DNA of 7,494 nt from Yoonia sp. (GTDB lineage: Bacteria; Pseudomonadota; Alphaproteobacteria; Rhodobacterales; Rhodobacteraceae): the NCBI GenBank assembly GCA_020627605.1, contig JAHDGO010000092.1, forward strand, positions 1 to 7,494, read 5' to 3'. The notes under the pieces are model-generated. The model saw only the letters and a list, made by a program, of their open reading frames with translations, was not told the DNA's origin and did no database searches. The stretch's first letter is position 1. Each line of letters starts with the position of its first letter. Positions 6,557 to 7,494 of this stretch are shown one piece after another. Position numbers and translations under genes: made by a program.

Positions 6557-7462
6557 ATGCATATCGAGTTCCGGCACCTGCGCACCATCAAGGCGATCCA
6601 TGACACCGGTGGTCTGGCGCGCGCGGCGGATCAGCTGAATATCACGCAGTCGGCGCTGTCTCATCAGATCAAGGGAATCGAGGATCAAGCCGGCGTCGAA
6701 TTGTTTGTGCGCCGGTCCAAGCCGCTGAAACTGTCTGCGGCGGGGATGCGCATGCTGGCGGCGGCAGAGACGATCCTGCCGCAGGTGGCCGCGCTGGAGA
6801 TGGAGTTCTCAGGGCTCGTCGCCGGCAAATCGGGTCGCCTGCACATCGCCATCGAATGCCACGCATGTTTTGAATGGCTGTTCCCGGTGCTGGAACAGTT
6901 CCGCAAGGCCTGGCCTGACGTCGATGTCGACATCCGCCCCGGTCTGGCCTTTGACGCCATGCCCGCCCTGCGCAAGGAAGAGGTTGATCTGGTGGTATCC
7001 TCCGACCCCGAGGACCTGCCAGAGACGGATTTCACCCCGCTTTTCGACTATGAACCTGTCTTTGTCGCCTCAGCCCAGCATCCATTGGCCCAGAAGGACG
7101 TGATCGAGGCAGCGGACTTCCGTGGTCAGACCCTGATCACCTATCCGGTGGATCGCGCGCGGTTGGATGTGTTTTCCCAACTGCTGACGCCCGCCAAGGT
7201 CGAACCGGCAGAGGTGCGTCAGGTCGAATTGACGGCGGTCATTCTATTGCTGGTCGCGTCAAACCGAGGGGTGGCAGTGCTGCCGGATTGGGTTGTTCGG
7301 CAAGTGCGCTATAATTCCGACTATGTGACGCGGCCATTGACGCAAGGCGGGATCACCCGGCGGCTTTATGCGGCGACGCGCAGTGACGACACCAGCCGCC
7401 CGTTCATGGCGCATCTGATCCGGCTGGCCCGACAAGAAGCGGTCAAATTGCAACGCGCATGA
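6557..7462 (+). CDS. metR: LysR-family transcriptional regulator MetR
   Basis: MetR activates or represses methionine-biosynthesis genes (metE, metF, metH in enterobacteria) with homocysteine as coeffector. The 301-residue protein begins MHIEFRHLRTIKAIHDTGGL, close to the E. coli MetR start, and has the LysR winged helix-turn-helix at about 3-60 (AADQLNITQSALSHQIKGIE). The effector domain (about 94-295) carries the MetR-like stretches LHIAIECHACFEWLFP (95-110), LFDYEPVFV (162-170), TYPVDRARLDVF (195-206), GVAVLPDWVV (238-247) and RRLYAATR (268-275), which distinguish it from generic LysR proteins. I chose the ATG at 6557 because it reproduces the family start and has a GAGGG (6541-6545) upstream. 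The in-frame ATG at 6539 adds six residues and lacks a ribosome-binding site. It is divergent from metF across the candidate operator. Confidence 0.93.
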   Translation: MHIEFRHLRTIKAIHDTGGLARAADQLNITQSALSHQIKGIEDQAGVELFVRRSKPLKLSAAGMRMLAAAETILPQVAALEMEFSGLVAGKSGRLHIAIECHACFEWLFPVLEQFRKAWPDVDVDIRPGLAFDAMPALRKEEVDLVVSSDPEDLPETDFTPLFDYEPVFVASAQHPLAQKDVIEAADFRGQTLITYPVDRARLDVFSQLLTPAKVEPAEVRQVELTAVILLLVASNRGVAVLPDWVVRQVRYNSDYVTRPLTQGGITRRLYAATRSDDTSRPFMAHLIRLARQEAVKLQRA

Positions 7463-7494
7463 CGCCTGCCGGGCCCGGTTTGCGCTGAAAAGAC
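7463..7494. other. Short non-coding right edge
   Basis: The last 32 nt after the metR stop hold no recognisable gene. A 10-bp perfect palindrome, CCGGGCCCGG (7469-7478), is present but has no loop and no T-run, so it is not a convincing terminator. Confidence 0.4.

Noticed and set aside
7469..7478. CCGGGCCCGG as a metR terminator
   Set aside because: A perfect 10-bp palindrome leaves no loop, and only two T follow it.

Overview
The window looks like chromosomal DNA of an alphaproteobacterium, most likely a Rhodobacterales (Roseobacter/Rhodobacteraceae-type) species. The basis is the high GC content, the strong GC-rich codon bias and the character of the encoded proteins. No database search was possible, so the lineage is an inference. 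No RNA gene, insertion sequence, integrase, prophage gene or CRISPR array is visible.

Layout: (1) At the left edge, on the minus strand, is the N-terminal part of a YgfZ/IBA57-type folate-binding protein that continues past position 1. (2) A 130-bp divergent intergenic region (313-442) holds a 16-bp near-perfect palindrome that overlaps a possible -35 box. (3) A plus-strand cluster follows: a class V (alanine/serine-glyoxylate type) aminotransferase (443-1621), a molybdenum hydroxylase large subunit with the form II CoxL signature AYRGAGR (1691-3991), and a DUF2235 alpha/beta hydrolase (GTG start at 3978, overlapping the previous gene by 14 nt; stop at 5051). (4) A minus-strand pair converges on it: metF (6459-5584), then a PaaI-type hotdog thioesterase (5545-5060). 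(5) metR (6557-7462) is a LysR-family regulator divergent from metF. The 97-bp intergenic region between them contains a 23-bp palindrome that is a strong candidate MetR operator.

How they work together: metF, metR and the operator form a recognisable methionine/one-carbon module. MetF makes 5-methyl-THF for homocysteine methylation, and MetR in its known relatives responds to homocysteine. The plus-strand cluster is less clear. The molybdenum-binding subunit has no iron-sulfur or FAD subunit next to it, and its partners here are an aminotransferase and a serine hydrolase. The tight packing suggests one transcription unit of unknown substrate. This three-gene unit is the least explained part of the window. 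I see no convincing evidence of a wholly new type of system, and most of the window is ordinary, well-conserved metabolism.
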